Made by a program: the position numbers and the translations under genes. A DNA stretch of 64,000 nt from NCBI GenBank assembly GCA_000827495.1, contig KN817529.1, positions 248,001-312,000 on the forward strand, read 5' to 3'. Every line of letters starts with the position of its first letter. The stretch's first letter is position 1. The notes under the pieces were generated by a model that was not told the DNA's origin, made no database searches, and saw nothing but the letters and a program-made list of their open reading frames with translations. Shown here in pieces: positions 62,179-64,000 of the stretch. The DNA is from Hypholoma sublateritium FD-334 SS-4. Its lineage: Eukaryota; Basidiomycota; Agaricomycetes; Agaricales; Strophariaceae.

Positions 62179-62449
62179 CAAAGACTAATTCCTCAATGTC
62201 ATGGCCATATGCAATTGTTTCCAATGTATTCAGTTTGGGAAATTGCCCACTCGGCATGTGCGACACCTCAAACAGACCTTAATTTGGTTAAAAAGACATG
62301 CCATGGCTATGCCGCGCAGCGATGCCGCATATGCCGCCAAATAACAAAGTGTCACGTGACTTACAACCCCAACCTGAAATATAAAATTGATGCAGAAATA
62401 CCAATATATATATGCGACAAATAGAGAACCTGGTAGTTAGAAAAGGCCA

Positions 62450-64000
62450 TTAATCTAATACAATGTCCTCAGTTGAATCATCTTCACTATCACTGTGTTC
62501 ATCGTCGCCATCATCACCCCCTTGACCGAAAAGATTGTCCACTTCGCTTAACGGGGTCTTCCACAGCACCCTGAATGACGCTGCGAAAGATCGCTGTAGC
62601 GCAGCCTGCTCAGCCGCATATGCTGTTATACCCTCCATTAGCTCTACGCTCGCACCACGTGGACGATACAAACCCCTCGAATCCCACTGCGCAGCGCTCC
62701 ATTTGAGATATTCCAGCACTCGGCGCATTTCTTCTTGGACAAGAGCTACTTCTTCAATTGTCCTGCGTACACGAGCACGGCTTCTCGCCCATTCCGCTCG
62801 GAGGATATCATCGTTATCCTCGCCGTCAATCAGGAGTGGTGATGTCCGCCAAATCCACGAAAGGAGCTTTCGCGTTTCTCCTGTGCCTAGCTTGCGCTTT
62901 TTCTTTGGCAACGGGCCGGCCTCCGTTCCATCGTTGAGGTCTGGGTCAGACTCCTGCTCGCCTTTGTCACTTCCGTCATCCTTGTTGTCGCTATCGTGGT
63001 CACTTCCTTCGCTCTCGCAATCGTCACTGAAATTCTCCATGGGCTGCAGTGGTTCTGGAGCGTGACCGTCTTCCCATATGCCGCGGCGATTGGGATTTCT
63101 CTTTGCCTTGCTGGCAGCAAACCCACGGACGTCTTCGTTATGAAGTTCACGATACGTGTCCTCCCATTTTCCCGGCCCCTCAAGATTATATTTTGCCCGA
63201 CGGGCTGCTCGGTACTTCTGAACAAAGCGAATTGCTCGCTTGTGGACCCGGTCAATGATTGATCGGGACCGTGTACCCTCACGCTGGCCACGAACATTCT
63301 TATTCTTGAAGTATACCAGGCGTGTTTTGACACGAAGCGTCTGACGGAGGCCTTGAAGGCTGCTACTGCATTGTGCAGTCCGAAGTTGGAGTTCCATCTG
63401 TGGAAGATCCGCAATGCAGGTCGCCTGACGCCGATCAGCCGGCAGTGCGGACGGAAGCCAAAGATCAACATCTTCCGGGTTAGGATTTGAGCTCCAGAGT
63501 GCAGTGGGGTTCAGTCCCAGGGTTGTTTGGATCTGAAGAAGTCCAGGCATGTATACGGCCTGTACAGTCTGCCAGCCCTGTATCTTGTCCTTCAAGATCT
63601 TTTGTTGGTCTCGAAGAGTGGTCGTTTGCAGAGATTTTGGTATCCCATTCTGCTCTGCGGCAAATATTTTTAATCGTCGTCTAATAAAATTTGTCATTTA
63701 AGTTGTCGGCTGGATTAAGAAAAACCGCTTACTGTGATTCTTCAAGTTCTAATCCAAGGACCAAAAAAGTTGTCGCGGAGATGCTGTGTAGGGCAACGCC
63801 GCGCCCAGACTTTTGTACAGCAGCCTCTTCCTTTCCGAGCTGCGCCTCGACATCGTCCTCTGAGATACCTATATGTAAGATTAGGTCAGAAATTTAAGTG
63901 GCAAAGCTCGTGGATACTTACTTGTGTCGACCGTTTTGAACGGATTTTCGGTCGACTTCGGAAAGCCGTCAGCGTCCCAGTCGACGCACAGCTGCTCCCA
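62450..64000 (-). CDS. KDZ (Kyakuja-Dileera-Zisupton) transposase, C-terminal part; 5' end outside the window
   Basis: Three exons are visible: 64000-63922 (partial; WEQLCVDWDADGFPKS), 63868-63733 (SISEDDVEAQLGKEEAA, ending LGLELEESQ) and 63680-62450. The joins LEESQ-RRLKIF and DT-SISEDD are in frame. The last exon contains QTTTLRDQQKIL, WQTVQAVYMPGLLQ, NPEDVDLWLPSALP, KTRLVYFKNKNVRGQREGTR, KYRAARRAKYNLEG and NEDVRGF, the C-terminal region typical of basidiomycete KDZ transposases, then an acidic Ser/Asp stretch, a basic KKKRKL signal, and an acidic tail. The N-terminal cysteine clusters and most of the catalytic core lie beyond 64000. No stop interrupts what is visible. Confidence 0.8.

Larger units (their letters stand above)
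61168..62449. other. Spacer between two transposase genes
   Basis: 1.28 kb holding a short AAA-ATPase fragment, hairpin-type repeats, and otherwise no gene. A 10-bp palindrome GTCACGTGAC lies at 62352-62361. Candidate location of the ends of one or both elements. Confidence 0.45.
53567..64000. mobile_element. Transposon-derived block (Plavaka-like, companion ORF, KDZ)
   Basis: Three large minus-strand genes of transposon type or habitat follow one another here: the unnamed large ORF, the Plavaka-like transposase gene and the 3' part of a KDZ transposase gene. Between the last two lies a 1.3-kb spacer with an AAA-ATPase fragment and repeated hairpin motifs. Element ends and target-site duplications were not found by eye, so the boundaries are those of the outermost genes, not of a defined element. 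Confidence 0.6.

Overview
The window reads as nuclear DNA of a filamentous basidiomycete, most likely an Agaricomycete. Genes are split by many short introns (mostly about 45-75 nt, GT..AG, often GTAAGT/GTGAGT donors). The protein set is typically fungal, and the right end carries transposase families (Plavaka-like and KDZ) that are expanded in mushroom-forming fungi. No prokaryotic features, rRNA or CRISPR were seen. Exon boundaries were read by eye; where I give an exact protein length, the exon sum is in frame.

Left part (0.2-10.2 kb): a two-exon hypothetical membrane protein (-), a RING-finger protein (-), a gene-poor stretch with a GC-rich island, a three-exon conserved hypothetical protein (-), and divergently from it a DEDDy 3'-5' exonuclease with a long disordered tail (+). 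Then come two tandem secreted GH18 chitinases (11.7-16.7 kb, both -): the upstream paralogue carries two CBM5/12-type chitin-binding modules, the other only a Ser/Thr/Pro tail.

Centre (17.4-28.5 kb): two complete CK2 alpha kinase genes of identical eight-exon structure lie head to head, with a small SET-domain gene between them. A mitochondrial type I DnaJ (Mdj1-like) and a DHA2-type MFS exporter follow. Next are a 3 kb gene-poor interval, a choline kinase (+) and, convergent with it, a TTP-like tandem CCCH zinc-finger protein (-), both in a GC-rich block of about 6 kb.

Right part (37.5-48.4 kb): the large proteasome activator gene BLM10/PA200 (-), divergent from a mitochondrial chalcone-isomerase-fold (Aim18-like) gene, and a PhyH-family dioxygenase. 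From 48.7 kb to the end the window becomes accessory DNA: a 150-bp tandem repeat that stays open as 50-codon units, a decayed HSP70, an MFS fragment, a large ORF of an unnamed family, a full-length Plavaka-like transposase gene, a stray AAA-ATPase fragment with hairpin-forming repeats, and a KDZ transposase running off the right edge.

Housekeeping genes (CK2, Mdj1, choline kinase, BLM10) and cell-wall genes (chitinases) make up the stable core; the last 15 kb is a transposon and pseudogene compartment. The most unusual items are the inverted CK2 pair with shared non-canonical residues, the 4-, 13- and 21-nt microexons, the apparent lack of a C-terminal HbYX motif in BLM10, the frame-preserving minisatellite and the transposon cluster with its companion ORF. 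None amounts to a proven new system from sequence alone.
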